A stretch of DNA of 64,000 nt from RBG-16-64-43 sp035288225 (GTDB lineage: Bacteria > Chloroflexota > Anaerolineae > Anaerolineales > RBG-16-64-43). The stretch is from contig DATEAT010000007.1 in assembly GCA_035288225.1 (NCBI GenBank), positions 1 through 64,000 on the forward strand, written 5' to 3'. Shown piece after piece: positions 1 through 8,187 of the stretch. A program made the translations under genes and the position numbers. The notes beneath the pieces are model-generated. The model saw only the letters and a list, made by a program, of their open reading frames with translations, was not told the origin of the DNA and ran no database searches. The stretch's first letter is position 1. The number at the start of each line of letters is the position of its first letter.

Positions 1-1
1 A

Positions 2-30
2 TTGACAATCCGAGGCCTCTTCTCTACAAT
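2..30 (+). promoter_or_regulatory. Sigma-70 promoter of the thiamine operon
   Basis: TTGACA at 2-7 and TACAAT at 25-30 are separated by exactly 17 bases. This is a near-consensus housekeeping promoter. The predicted transcription start, around 36, lies just before the TPP aptamer, so the riboswitch would sit at the very 5' end of the mRNA. Confidence 0.75.
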
Positions 31-33
31 GCG

Positions 34-141
34 CCACAGAACGACGGGGAGCCCGTACACCGGGCTGAGAGGAGGGCGCGAAGCCCTCGACCCGCTGAAC
101 CTGACCCGGGTAATGCCGGCGGAGGGAGAAACGAGATGTGG
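34..141 (+). promoter_or_regulatory. TPP riboswitch aptamer (THI element)
   Basis: The conserved THI-box blocks appear in order: GGGGAGCC near 46, CTGAGA at 65-70, TGAACCTGA at 96-104, then GGTAATGCCGGCG and GGAGGGAGA ending near 129. A variable P3 hairpin (GAGGGC/GCCCTC) lies between CTGAGA and TGAACC. CCACA at 34-38 and TGTGG at 137-141 could close the P1 helix. The element precedes thiamine pyrophosphokinase and a thiamine ABC transporter, the expected TPP-repressed targets. Confidence 0.95.
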
Positions 142-174
142 TTTCCACCACCCTCCCCCGCGGAGGGTGGTTTT
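121..174 (+). terminator. Riboswitch expression platform: hairpin that terminates transcription or hides the thiN ribosome site
   Basis: A perfect 9-bp hairpin pairs CCACCCTCC (148-156) with GGAGGGTGG (162-170) around a 5-nt loop, followed by TTTT (171-174). Its 3' arm is also the Shine-Dalgarno of the first gene, whose ATG is at 179. A competing fold pairs GGAGGG (121-126, the aptamer 3' end) with CCCTCC (151-156) and GAAAC (128-132) with GTTTC (141-145), which frees the Shine-Dalgarno. Ligand binding should hold 121-126 in the aptamer and favour the OFF hairpin. The T-run is short, so translational control is at least as likely as termination. Confidence 0.7.
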
Positions 175-178
175 CCAT

Positions 179-865
179 ATGGTTCACGAACGTGCGGTCA
201 TCTTCGCCAATGGCGAGGTGACAGATCCACTCGCGGTGCGCGCTCGTCTGCGCTCCGGCGACTGGCTCATCGCCGCCGACGGCGGGCTGCGCCACGTGCA
301 GGCCCTCGGCCTCGCCCCGCATCTGCTCATCGGAGATATGGACTCGGTGGACCCGGCCGAGCGTGAAGCCCTCGAGCAGCAGGGCGCGCAACTGCTCGTT
401 CATCCCACCGATAAGAACGCAACCGATCTCGAGCTGGCCTTGCTACACGCCCAGGCTCAGGGCGCGCGCGATCTGCTCGTGGTCGGGGCCTTCGGCGGGC
501 GCCTCGACCAGACTCTGGCCAACATCGCACTGCTGGCGTTGCCCGAACTGCGCGAATGCACAACGTGGCTCACCGACGGCCGCACCGACGCCGTGCTCGT
601 ACAAGCCACCCTCCGCCTGCACGGCCGGGTGGGCGACCGGGTATCGCTGCTTCCGCTCAGCCAGGAGGCCCGCGGCGTCCGCACGACCGGTCTGCGCTAC
701 GCGCTTCACGGAGAAACGCTGCAGGCCTACCGTTCCCGCGGCATCAGTAACGAGATGATCGCCCCTGTTGCGGAAGTCGCCCTCGACTCGGGGCTGTTGG
801 TGTGCATCCATTCCCGGCGCCAGGCAATCCCCTCGACGCTTCCGGTTGAGGGTGTGTCATCGTAG
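179..865 (+). CDS. thiN: Thiamine pyrophosphokinase
   Basis: This cytoplasmic enzyme of 228 residues transfers pyrophosphate from ATP to thiamine, giving TPP. Family motifs are clear: AADGG with IGDMDS about 25 residues later, TDKNATDLELAL (the acidic metal/ATP site), and GAFGGRLDQTLAN. The ATG at 179 is chosen because the TPK fold begins there (MVHERAVIFANG) and GGAGGGTGG lies 8 nt upstream; reading further upstream would translate the riboswitch. It is the first gene of an operon with a thiamine importer, so together they salvage external thiamine directly to the cofactor. Expression is probably repressed by TPP through the riboswitch. The length is normal for the family. Confidence 0.95.
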   Translation: MVHERAVIFANGEVTDPLAVRARLRSGDWLIAADGGLRHVQALGLAPHLLIGDMDSVDPAEREALEQQGAQLLVHPTDKNATDLELALLHAQAQGARDLLVVGAFGGRLDQTLANIALLALPELRECTTWLTDGRTDAVLVQATLRLHGRVGDRVSLLPLSQEARGVRTTGLRYALHGETLQAYRSRGISNEMIAPVAEVALDSGLLVCIHSRRQAIPSTLPVEGVSS

Positions 866-874
866 GAGGTCGAC

Positions 875-1945
875 ATGCAACGCAACAAAGCCTTCTTCAT
901 CGGGCTGGCATGGCTCTCGTTCGTCTTGGGGAGTTGCATGCCGGCCGTTCCGGGGCCGGGCTCCACTCCCGCTCCGCGCACCCTCAACATCATGACCCAT
1001 GATTCCTTCGATGCCAGCACCTCACTCATCGAGGCCTTCGAGCAATCGCACAACGTCCGCTTGAACATCCTTAAGAGCGGCGACAGCGGGGCGGCCCTCA
1101 ACAAGGCCATTCTCTCCAAGGACGTGCCGCTGGCGGATGTCTTCTACGGAGTGGACAATGCCTTCCTCTCGCGCGCGCTCGGCTCCGGCATTTTCGACGC
1201 CTACGACGCTCCGGCGCTGGCCACCATCCCGAGCGCCTTTCAGCTCGACCCGCAACACCGCGCGCTGCCGGTGGATTACGGCGATGTGTGCCTCAACTAC
1301 GACAAAGCCTACTTCGCCTCCCATAATCTCTCTTTACCTCTGTCTCTCGACGATCTGACCCAGCCGGAGTATCGCGGTTTGCTCGTGGTCGAGGACCCTG
1401 CCACATCTTCTCCCGGCTTGGCCTTCCTGCTGGCGACAGTTGCCCACTTCGGCGATCCGGGCTTCCTTGATTTTTGGAGGGCGTTGCGCGCGAATGGTGT
1501 GGCTGTCGTCGACGGCTGGGAAACGGCCTACTACACCAATTTCAGCGCCGCCTCCGGGCACGGACCCCAGCCGATGGTCGTCTCGTACGCCTCCAGCCCG
1601 CCGGCCGAGGTGGTCTTTGCGGATCCACCGATAAGTGAACCGCCGACCGGCACGCTCACCGGCGCGGACATGTGCTTTCGTCAGATCGAGTTCGTCGGCA
1701 TCTTGCACGGCACGCCCAACCGCGGTTTGGCCGAGGCGTTTGTCGATTTCATGCTGTCGACGCCCTTCCAGGAAGACATGCCGCTCAAGATGTTCGTCTT
1801 TCCGGTGAATCCGCAAGCCGGCCTGCCGGAGGTCTTCTCCCGTTTCGCAGAGATACCTGCCCAGCCGGCAACGCTGACGCCCGAGGAGATTGCCTTACAC
1901 CGCGATGCATGGATCCAGGCGTGGCATCAGGCGGTCCTTGAATGA
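875..1945 (+). CDS. thiB: Thiamine ABC transporter substrate-binding lipoprotein
   Basis: A 356-residue exported solute-binding protein of the TbpA/ThiB family. The N-terminus has a signal segment ending in a lipobox (VLGSC, Cys near residue 22), so it is probably lipid-anchored, followed by a Pro/Ser-rich linker. The mature part begins LNIMTHDSF, and the family blocks follow, including GDSGAALNKAI and LADVFYGVDN. A strong Shine-Dalgarno (AGGAGGT, 864-870) overlaps the thiN stop codon. It sits between thiN and the permease gene, with which it overlaps by 4 nt (ATGA), so the two are translationally coupled. Substrate (thiamine, perhaps TPP) is inferred from the family plus the TPP riboswitch. 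Confidence 0.92.
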   Translation: MQRNKAFFIGLAWLSFVLGSCMPAVPGPGSTPAPRTLNIMTHDSFDASTSLIEAFEQSHNVRLNILKSGDSGAALNKAILSKDVPLADVFYGVDNAFLSRALGSGIFDAYDAPALATIPSAFQLDPQHRALPVDYGDVCLNYDKAYFASHNLSLPLSLDDLTQPEYRGLLVVEDPATSSPGLAFLLATVAHFGDPGFLDFWRALRANGVAVVDGWETAYYTNFSAASGHGPQPMVVSYASSPPAEVVFADPPISEPPTGTLTGADMCFRQIEFVGILHGTPNRGLAEAFVDFMLSTPFQEDMPLKMFVFPVNPQAGLPEVFSRFAEIPAQPATLTPEEIALHRDAWIQAWHQAVLE

Positions 1946-3663
1946 TGGTTCGCGCGGGTCGCGTGCCGCAGGCTTCTTTGGGCGCCGGAGCGTCGCGGCG
2001 ATCGCTCCTCCTGCTCGTCGTGCCATTGACGTTTCTGGCGCTCTTCTTCTTTTACCCGTTGCTCACCATTTTGCGCCTCGGCCTGTCGGCGGTGGGCGAG
2101 TCGCAGCCGCTCGCGCTCAGCTCGGTCCTCAACCCCTTGGGGTTTACGCTGTGGCAGGCCTCGCTGTCTACCCTGCTGACGTTTGCCGTCGGCTTGCCAG
2201 GCGCTTATCTCTTCGCGCGCTTCGAGTTTCCTGGCAAACGATTGCTGCGCGCGCTGACCACTTTGCCCTTCGTGCTGCCCACGGTAGTGGTCGCGGTCGC
2301 CTTCAATGCTCTGCTCGGACCGCGCGGCTGGCTCAACCTCGGGCTGATGGCCCTCAGCGGTGCGAGTGTGCCACCGATCCAGTTCATCAACACGCTATGG
2401 GCGATCCTTGCGGCCCATGTCTTCTACAACACGGCGGTTGTCCTGCGGCTGGTGGGCAACGCCTGGGCGCATCTGGACCCGCGCCTGGTGCACGCGGCGC
2501 GCGTGCTGGGCGCGAGCCCCTGGCGTGCGTGGCGGGAGGTCACGCTGCCCCTTTTGCGCCCGTCCATTGTCGCGGCGCTGGTGCTTGTGTTCCTGTTCGA
2601 TTTCTCCAGTTTCGGCGTCGTGCTGATGCTGGGCGGACCGCGCTTCGCGACGCTGGAGGTGGCCATCTATACTCAGGCTCTGCACTTGCTGAACTTGCCA
2701 TTGGCCGCGCTGCTCTCGCTGATTCAGATCGCCTGCACGTTGACACTGACCACGCTCTACGCCCGGCTCGCCTCGCGTTTGTCGACGCCCAGCGCACCGC
2801 GTGCGGCGGAGGAAGCCTCCCGGCGCCCGGTAGGCCCCCGCCAGCGTTTGGCCGCCGTGCTGCTCGTCGGGCTGCTGCTCGTTCTGCTCGTGGCGCCGCT
2901 GGCTGCCCTCGCGGCACGCTCCATCGCACGCCTGGAACCAAATCGCGGTCAGCAAACGAGCGTGTCTGCCGGCCTCACGCTTTCGTACTATCGCGAACTG
3001 TTTGTCAACCGGCGCGAGGCGTTGTTCTACGTGCCGCCCATCGCCGCGGTGCGCAACTCGCTCGGCTACGCCGCAGCCACTGTGGTCATCGCCCTGGCCC
3101 TCGGGTTGCCGGCCGCCTCGGCCCTGGCGCGCACCTCCCGCTTCGGCCGGCCGGTGGATGCGCTGCTTATGCTGCCGCTGGGCACCTCGGCTGTCACTCT
3201 GGGGCTCGGCTTCGTGGTGGCGCTCGACACGCCGCCGCTCGACCTGCGCGCCTCACCCCTGCTCGTGCCCTTGGCCCACAGCCTGGTGGCGTTGCCCTTC
3301 GTTGTGCGCACGCTGCAACCGGCGCTGGCCTCCATCCCCGAGCGCTTGCGCATGGCCGCCGCCACGCTAGGGGCCTCGCCCTGGCGCGTATGGCGCGAGG
3401 TGGATCTGCCGATTGTCGCCCGCGCCGTGTCGGTGGCCGCGGCCTTTGCCTTCACCATCTCGATGGGCGAATTCGGCGCCACCTCCCTCGTCGCTCGCCC
3501 CGAGTACCCTACCGTACCCATCGCTATCTTCCGTTTCCTCTCCCAGCCGGGCGCGCTCAATTACGGCCAAGCGCTGGCCATGGCCACTCTGCTTATGGGT
3601 CTGACCTTGGCCGGCATCTTGATCATCGAACGCCTGCGCCTGCCCGGTGTAGGAGAATTCTAG
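1942..3663 (+). CDS. thiP: Thiamine ABC transporter permease
   Basis: A 573-residue integral membrane protein made of two fused permease halves, the usual ThiP/FbpB-type arrangement, with about 12 predicted membrane segments. Each half carries an EAA loop that contacts the ATPase: GASPWRAWREVTLP in the first and GASPWRVWREVDLP in the second. The start overlaps the thiB stop by 4 nt, which fixes the ATG at 1942. The remaining member of the importer, thiQ, begins about 20 nt after the stop. Homology to iron-type permeases is possible on sequence alone; the thiamine assignment rests on operon context. Confidence 0.92.
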   Translation: MMVRAGRVPQASLGAGASRRSLLLLVVPLTFLALFFFYPLLTILRLGLSAVGESQPLALSSVLNPLGFTLWQASLSTLLTFAVGLPGAYLFARFEFPGKRLLRALTTLPFVLPTVVVAVAFNALLGPRGWLNLGLMALSGASVPPIQFINTLWAILAAHVFYNTAVVLRLVGNAWAHLDPRLVHAARVLGASPWRAWREVTLPLLRPSIVAALVLVFLFDFSSFGVVLMLGGPRFATLEVAIYTQALHLLNLPLAALLSLIQIACTLTLTTLYARLASRLSTPSAPRAAEEASRRPVGPRQRLAAVLLVGLLLVLLVAPLAALAARSIARLEPNRGQQTSVSAGLTLSYYRELFVNRREALFYVPPIAAVRNSLGYAAATVVIALALGLPAASALARTSRFGRPVDALLMLPLGTSAVTLGLGFVVALDTPPLDLRASPLLVPLAHSLVALPFVVRTLQPALASIPERLRMAAATLGASPWRVWREVDLPIVARAVSVAAAFAFTISMGEFGATSLVARPEYPTVPIAIFRFLSQPGALNYGQALAMATLLMGLTLAGILIIERLRLPGVGEF

Positions 3664-3683
3664 AGTTGCGCGAGGTGTCTACC

Positions 3684-4724
3684 GTGCTCGAGGTGCGTGA
3701 GGTCTGGAAGAGCTATGAGGGGGCCTCGCTGTTGCGCGGCATCTCCTTCCGCCTGGCGCACGGCGAGACAGCCTGCCTGCTCGGTCCCTCCGGCAGCGGC
3801 AAGAGCACGCTGCTGCGAATCATCGCCGGGCTTGAGCCGGCCGAGGCCGGCACGGTGATGTGGGAAGGAATGGATCTGGCGCCCGTCGCACCCCACGCAC
3901 GCCGCTTCGGCCTGATGTTCCAGGAGTACGCCCTCTTCCCGCACCGCAACGTGCTCGAAAACGTGGCCTTCGGGCTGCGCATGCAGAACCTGCCCAGGGT
4001 CGAGACTGAGTTCCGCGCCCATGAAGCTCTGGCGCGGGTCGGCCTGGCGGATTTCTCCCAGCGCAAAGTGACCGACCTCTCGGGCGGCGAGCAGCAACGC
4101 GTGGCCTTGGCGCGCGCTCTCGCGCCGCGTCCGCGCCTGCTCATGCTCGACGAGCCGCTCGGCTCGCTCGACCGCGGATTGCGCGATCGGATGCTGGCCG
4201 ACTTGCGGCGAATCCTCGCCCTGGATGGGACCCCGGCTTTGTACGTCACCCACGACCAGGAGGAGGCGCTGGCCATCGCCGACCGGTTGTTGCTTATCCA
4301 CGATGGGCGAATCCAACGCAGCGGCACACCGGCCGAGGTCTATGCCGACCCCGGCGAGGCCTGGGTGGCGCAATTCCTAGATATGGGCACGCTCGTGCAG
4401 GCGCGGGTCATCCGCTCCTCGCCGCTGCGAGTACAGAGCGAGTTGGGGGTTCTCGCGCCGCGCTGTACGCACGCCCATCATGCGGTTGGAGTCAGCCTGA
4501 CGTTGCTGGTGCGGCGCGCGCCACTGACCATCGAGCGCACCGCGCACCGCCGATACAACGTCGTTCGTGGAATCGTTCAAGAGGTGTCGTTTAGGGGAGA
4601 CTCTTACCGGGCGACACTGGACTCTTCAACCCATCGCATCGCGTTCGACTTACCTCACCCGGTGGCGCCCGGCACCGCTCTTTCCATCCACCTTGCACCC
4701 GAGGCCGTTCTGTGTCTGAAGTGA
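3684..4724 (+). CDS. thiQ: Thiamine ABC transporter ATP-binding protein
   Basis: About 346 residues. An ABC ATPase with Walker A GPSGSGKST, Q-loop FQEYALFPH, signature LSGGEQQ, Walker B LLMLDEP and switch His in YVTHDQEEA. A C-terminal TOBE-like regulatory segment of about 110 residues follows. The start is either GTG 3684 (CGAGGTG 7 nt upstream) or TTG 3666 (AGGAG at 3651-3655); GTG is preferred because it opens the conserved first strand, LEVREVWKSY. The same frame stays open far upstream, but that part overlaps thiP in another frame and is not coding. The 3' end overlaps the DUF402 gene by 13 nt. Confidence 0.9.
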   Translation: MLEVREVWKSYEGASLLRGISFRLAHGETACLLGPSGSGKSTLLRIIAGLEPAEAGTVMWEGMDLAPVAPHARRFGLMFQEYALFPHRNVLENVAFGLRMQNLPRVETEFRAHEALARVGLADFSQRKVTDLSGGEQQRVALARALAPRPRLLMLDEPLGSLDRGLRDRMLADLRRILALDGTPALYVTHDQEEALAIADRLLLIHDGRIQRSGTPAEVYADPGEAWVAQFLDMGTLVQARVIRSSPLRVQSELGVLAPRCTHAHHAVGVSLTLLVRRAPLTIERTAHRRYNVVRGIVQEVSFRGDSYRATLDSSTHRIAFDLPHPVAPGTALSIHLAPEAVLCLK

Positions 4725-5209
4725 CCGTGGTGAAGCGCGATTGGCAAGGCCGAGAGGTCTTGCGCTGGACGGGGCAGGCCGTCCACATCGACGCGGATGA
4801 GATTCTCGTGGAGGCGCGCTTCGCGAGGCCTACTCTCGGGTTGCCCTATCTCACTCTGGCCCAGGGCGATCGCATGCTCGAACACTATTACACCCGCCGC
4901 TGGTACAACGTCTTCGAGATCTACGCCGGCGAGTCATCGCTGCTCAAAGGCTGGTACTGCAATATCGCCCGTCCGGCGCACATGCACGGAAGCCTGATCG
5001 AGAGCGAGGATTTGGCGCTTGACCTCTTCGTCTCGCCCGAAGGCAAGACACTTCTTCTCGACGAGGAGGAGTTCGCCGGGCTGGCGCTCTCCCCCGACGA
5101 TCGCGCCCAGGCCACCGCCGGCCTCGCGGACCTGCAGACCCTCGTTCGCGAACATCGCCCGCCGTTCGAGGCTCTGGCGCAGCAGGGGCGACCGCTCGAC
5201 AGGGGTTAG
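4712..5209 (+). CDS. DUF402 family protein
   Basis: A 165-residue soluble protein of the DUF402 family, whose characterised members are nucleoside di/triphosphatases or RNA-associated hydrolases. Family signatures are RRWYNVFEIY, GWYCNIARPA, the acidic run LALDLFVSPEG, and LLDEEEF. The start is GTG at 4712, inside the 3' end of thiQ (13-nt overlap), so it is probably translated with the thiamine operon as its last gene. A role in thiamine nucleotide metabolism is conceivable but unproven. A terminator hairpin follows at 5248. Confidence 0.85.
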   Translation: MSEVTVVKRDWQGREVLRWTGQAVHIDADEILVEARFARPTLGLPYLTLAQGDRMLEHYYTRRWYNVFEIYAGESSLLKGWYCNIARPAHMHGSLIESEDLALDLFVSPEGKTLLLDEEEFAGLALSPDDRAQATAGLADLQTLVREHRPPFEALAQQGRPLDRG

Positions 5210-5247
5210 CCGCCACCGCGAGCCCTGCCTCGCCGCGTGGGAACGGC

Positions 5248-5274
5248 AAGGGCCTGGCGTGAGCCAGGCCCTTT
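5248..5274 (+). terminator. Intrinsic terminator after the thiamine operon
   Basis: A perfect 11-bp stem AAGGGCCTGGC / GCCAGGCCCTT closes on a GTGA tetraloop and is followed by a short T-run. It lies between the plus-strand thiamine operon and a minus-strand gene that ends at 5302, so it may work in both directions. Confidence 0.75.
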
Positions 5275-5301
5275 GGTTTCATCGACCGATGGTATTCGAA
5301 C

Positions 5302-5574
5302 TCAGACTGCCGGAGGAATTTCCGCGGTCTTCTTCTTGCGCAGCGTCAGGATGCCGACGATAACCGGGATGGCGATCAGAATCAGACCGCCGCAGATGCC
5401 CGCTACGCCATACCACGTCGGTGTAGCACCGCTGGAGCTGGTGCCCATCAATTCACTGGTGTACGTGCCCAGCCCCACCGCCGTCAGCACGCCGCCCAAG
5501 CACACGAACAGACCCGGGCAGCCGCACAACAGCGCTGTGGCAACGGTCAGGATGATTGCTGTCGTTCGATTCAT
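5302..5574 (-). CDS. Small two-segment membrane protein, function unknown
   Basis: 90 residues. Two hydrophobic segments (about residues 6-36 and 54-78) flank a Ser/Thr/Gly-rich external loop, and a KKK cluster near the C-terminus suggests a cytoplasmic tail. The first segment contains CGCPGLFVC, which could be a lipid or disulfide site. The minus-strand Shine-Dalgarno GGAGGAGAT lies just before the ATG. No family is recognised. It stands alone between the thiamine operon and a DUF4126 gene. Confidence 0.7.
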   Translation of the reverse strand: MNRTTAIILTVATALLCGCPGLFVCLGGVLTAVGLGTYTSELMGTSSSGATPTWYGVAGICGGLILIAIPVIVGILTLRKKKTAEIPPAV

Positions 5575-5716
5575 CGCATCTCCTCCGAAGAATGAATTAC
5601 CGCTCGTCGAGTATTGTCGGCCTTTGCCTGCGGCCCGCGACTCTCACCCCGCCCGGCGCCAACCGAGGGAAATTGTAATCCCGACTCGTCGAATCTGCTA
5701 TGGCCGATTCACGAGC

Positions 5717-5747
5717 GAGTGCCGCCGCGGTTGACGCGGCGGCACTC
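5717..5747 (-). terminator. Perfect 13-bp hairpin downstream of the DUF4126 gene
   Basis: GAGTGCCGCCGCG at 5717-5729 pairs fully with CGCGGCGGCACTC at 5735-5747 around a 5-nt loop. It lies 30 nt beyond the stop of the minus-strand gene that ends at 5778. No U-tract follows on either strand, so it may be an atypical terminator or an mRNA-stabilising hairpin. Confidence 0.5.
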
Positions 5748-5777
5748 AATGGACTCGCAAGCCACGATCAGGCGTGG

Positions 5778-6353
5778 TTAGGCAGCTTCGAGGGCCTCGC
5801 GGTTGGCGCGCCGCCAAATGCGCCAGATGACCCAGGCAGCGACCACGCACAGGAGCGCCCCCAGGAAGACCGGGATGACCACGGCCAATACCGACATCAC
5901 CGTAGCCAGGATGTCTTCGCCGGCGCTGACAATCGGGTTCGCCGTGCCGCCCGTGGCGATGGTCACAGCCGGGCGGACCGCCAGCGCCTTGACCGCATGC
6001 ACGCCTCCAGCCACCAGCAACCCGGCGACGATGGCCACAACCGGATGGACATCGGTGATGACATGGGCGCTGGCCGCAAAGACCACTGCCCCGGCGGCCG
6101 GCCGCACAAAGGACTGAATGATGTCGTTGATGTGGTTGACCGCCGGCACCTTATCGGCGAAGATCTCGATCAGCAGCAGCACGCCGAGTATGCCGATCAC
6201 CCACCAACTGGTCAGCGTATCCCACGGCGCCGAGAGCTTGATCCACGGCGTGAGCTTGGCCATGAGCGCCACGACCAGCAAGGGGATGTAGGCGTTCAAC
6301 CCAGCGCTGGCCGAAAGGCCAAAGGCCGAGAGAACCCCAAGCAAAGATTCCAT
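5778..6353 (-). CDS. DUF4126 family membrane protein
   Basis: 191 residues with about five predicted membrane segments. The N-terminal block GLSASAGLNAYIPLL and the later KVPAVNHINDIIQSFVRPAAG block are typical of DUF4126 proteins, whose function is unknown. The ATG at 6353 is preferred over upstream options because GGAGGAG lies 5-11 nt before it and the conserved first membrane segment follows directly. The C-terminus is basic (WRIWRRANRE) and probably cytoplasmic. It is a single-gene unit followed by the hairpin at 5717. Confidence 0.82.
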   Translation of the reverse strand: MESLLGVLSAFGLSASAGLNAYIPLLVVALMAKLTPWIKLSAPWDTLTSWWVIGILGVLLLIEIFADKVPAVNHINDIIQSFVRPAAGAVVFAASAHVITDVHPVVAIVAGLLVAGGVHAVKALAVRPAVTIATGGTANPIVSAGEDILATVMSVLAVVIPVFLGALLCVVAAWVIWRIWRRANREALEAA

Positions 6354-6648
6354 CTTTCTCCTCCGCAAGCCATTGTGCATCCAAGTGATGCACCGCGGCC
6401 CATTGCGTGCTTTGCATCCTACCACACTCGCTGTCGACCTCGAGCGCAACAGCCGCTAACCACCCCAGCGTCCGGCGCGATTCGCGCCGAACGGTGGCCG
6501 GGTTTCATGATTCATCTACGCAGGAGGTGCTCAGTGAGTTGCAGGCGGGGGCACGGACCAAGATGTTGCGGAAGGAACACTCCACCTCACCCCCTGCCTT
6601 CGGAACGAAGGTGGGGGCCAGGGCCGGTCGTCCTTCTTCCGCAGGCTC

Positions 6649-7503
6649 CTAAGCGCCCAGGCGCAGCCCGCCCCACGTGCCGGTAAGGCTAAAACGCAAC
6701 ATGTCAATGGCCGCGATGTGAAGCAGCGCCAGTGTGAGAGCCGCGAGGACGTGCGGCCAGGCCTCGATCAGGCGGACAAATCGATTCTCGCTGCGCAGGA
6801 TGACCAGCCACAGCACCAGGTAGACGCCGCACAGCGTCGCCAGTACGCCGACGACGCTGAACAGCGCCAGCGGATAGAGCACAAGCGCGTTCTCGGGCAG
6901 CACCAGGCCGATGAGAATTGGAGCTGCAGCGAGATAGAGCGCCATCTCGCCAAAGCTGTCAAGAACCGGCCGGGTGTCCTGCTCGCGCCAGAGAGTCTGG
7001 TTCACGGCGGGCAGAAGGAAGATCGGGACGATCAGCCCGACCAATGTGCCGGTGGTGAGACGCAGCCAGTTGTGGGGTGTGTACAGTGTGGGCAGCCTAC
7101 CGAAAAGTGCGGCGTACGAATTGGTCCCGTCCACAACCCACGGCACGACGAGCGCGGCCAGCACGAGAACGAGGGCGATGCGCGGCCAGCCGGATCGTCT
7201 GCCTCGGCCCGTGGCGATGAACAGCGCCGTCCCCGTGAAGACGCCCAGGAACGTGCCGGTGCATCGCGCACACAGCGGCAGCGCCCGCTCGCCCAGATGG
7301 AACGAACGCAGCTCGATGCGGTGGCACACAGCGTAGCCCACGCCGTCGGCGGCGCCCAGCAGGCCCTGGGGCGCAAGGTAGAGCGCCCCGGCCGCGACGA
7401 AGATGAAGGCCAGGACGACGATGCGCCGCAGCCAACGTGCGGAAAGCCCCGGCGGTTGCTCCCCCGCGTTGGAGAGTGGCTTGGCCTTAGGCGATGTCGT
7501 CAT
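6649..7503 (-). CDS. DUF2085 family membrane protein
   Basis: About 284 residues with roughly seven membrane segments. It carries the DUF2085 hallmark CHRIELRSFHLG...LPLCARCTGTFLG, which has conserved Cys/His residues that could bind a metal or form a redox centre. The function is unknown. The start is uncertain: ATG 7503 is given, while TTG 7542, 10 nt after the fumarase beta stop, would add 13 residues; neither has a strong ribosome site. It is probably the last gene of the fumarase transcript. Confidence 0.8.
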   Translation of the reverse strand: MTTSPKAKPLSNAGEQPPGLSARWLRRIVVLAFIFVAAGALYLAPQGLLGAADGVGYAVCHRIELRSFHLGERALPLCARCTGTFLGVFTGTALFIATGRGRRSGWPRIALVLVLAALVVPWVVDGTNSYAALFGRLPTLYTPHNWLRLTTGTLVGLIVPIFLLPAVNQTLWREQDTRPVLDSFGEMALYLAAAPILIGLVLPENALVLYPLALFSVVGVLATLCGVYLVLWLVILRSENRFVRLIEAWPHVLAALTLALLHIAAIDMLRFSLTGTWGGLRLGA

Positions 7504-7551
7504 GGGGAAGCCGGGCGGTTCGATGTCCGTCGGTGCGTGCAACTATGCACT

Positions 7552-8172
7552 TCACGCAGCCAGCAGCTTGTCGAGCTCGCCGCGCGAGGCTTTCTCGATC
7601 TCGGTGTGCAGGCTTTGCCCGTGCGAATCCATCGTCACCACGGCCGGGAAGTCCACCACCTCAATGACCCACATGGCCTCGGGCACGCCAAACTCCAGCT
7701 TGAGCACACCTTGAACGCTCTTCACTGTCTCGGCAATGAGCGTGGCTGCCCCGCCAATGGCGTGCAGGTAGACTCCCGGGATCTCGCCGCAGGCTGCCAG
7801 CGTGCGCGGGCCCATACCGCCCTTGCCGATCACGGCCCGCACTCCGAAATGCCGCATGACCTCACCCTGATACGGCTCTTCGCGGATCGAGGTCGTTGGT
7901 CCGGCGGCTTTGAAAACGTACTGCTTCGTCTGCAACCCGGCCACCACCGGCCCGCAATGGTAGATCGCCCCGCCTCGCAATAGGTCCCGCAGCGCGGCAT
8001 AGGTCTGTTCATCGTCACCGCTGGGCGGGCGCGTGCGGCGAATGTAGGTGTCGATCATCCACTTGTGCGCCGTATCGCGGGCGGTAATCATGACTCCCGA
8101 GAGCAGCACCGAGTCCCCCAGGTGCAAGGCGCGGATGGCTTCTTCGGAGAGCGGCATGTGCAGCGGTATCAT
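7552..8172 (-). CDS. Class I fumarate hydratase, beta (C-terminal) subunit
   Basis: 206 residues. It is the C-terminal domain of the Fe-S hydro-lyase family, here a separate subunit that pairs with the alpha subunit to interconvert fumarate and malate. Motifs are HCGPVV, GPTTSIREEPY, GVRAVIGKGGMGPRT and AIGGAATL. The start ATG 8172 has AGGAGG 5-10 nt upstream. It lies 15 nt downstream of the alpha gene. L(+)-tartrate dehydratase (TtdB) has the same fold, so fumarase is the likelier but not exclusive substrate call. The oxygen-sensitive class I enzyme suits an anaerobe. Confidence 0.9.
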   Translation of the reverse strand: MIPLHMPLSEEAIRALHLGDSVLLSGVMITARDTAHKWMIDTYIRRTRPPSGDDEQTYAALRDLLRGGAIYHCGPVVAGLQTKQYVFKAAGPTTSIREEPYQGEVMRHFGVRAVIGKGGMGPRTLAACGEIPGVYLHAIGGAATLIAETVKSVQGVLKLEFGVPEAMWVIEVVDFPAVVTMDSHGQSLHTEIEKASRGELDKLLAA

Positions 8173-8187
8173 GCGGTCCTCCTGCCC

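Noticed and set aside
1890..3683. Long open frame upstream of thiQ in the same frame
   Set aside because: It runs through thiP in another frame with Arg/Ala-rich nonsense composition; a GC-rich artefact.
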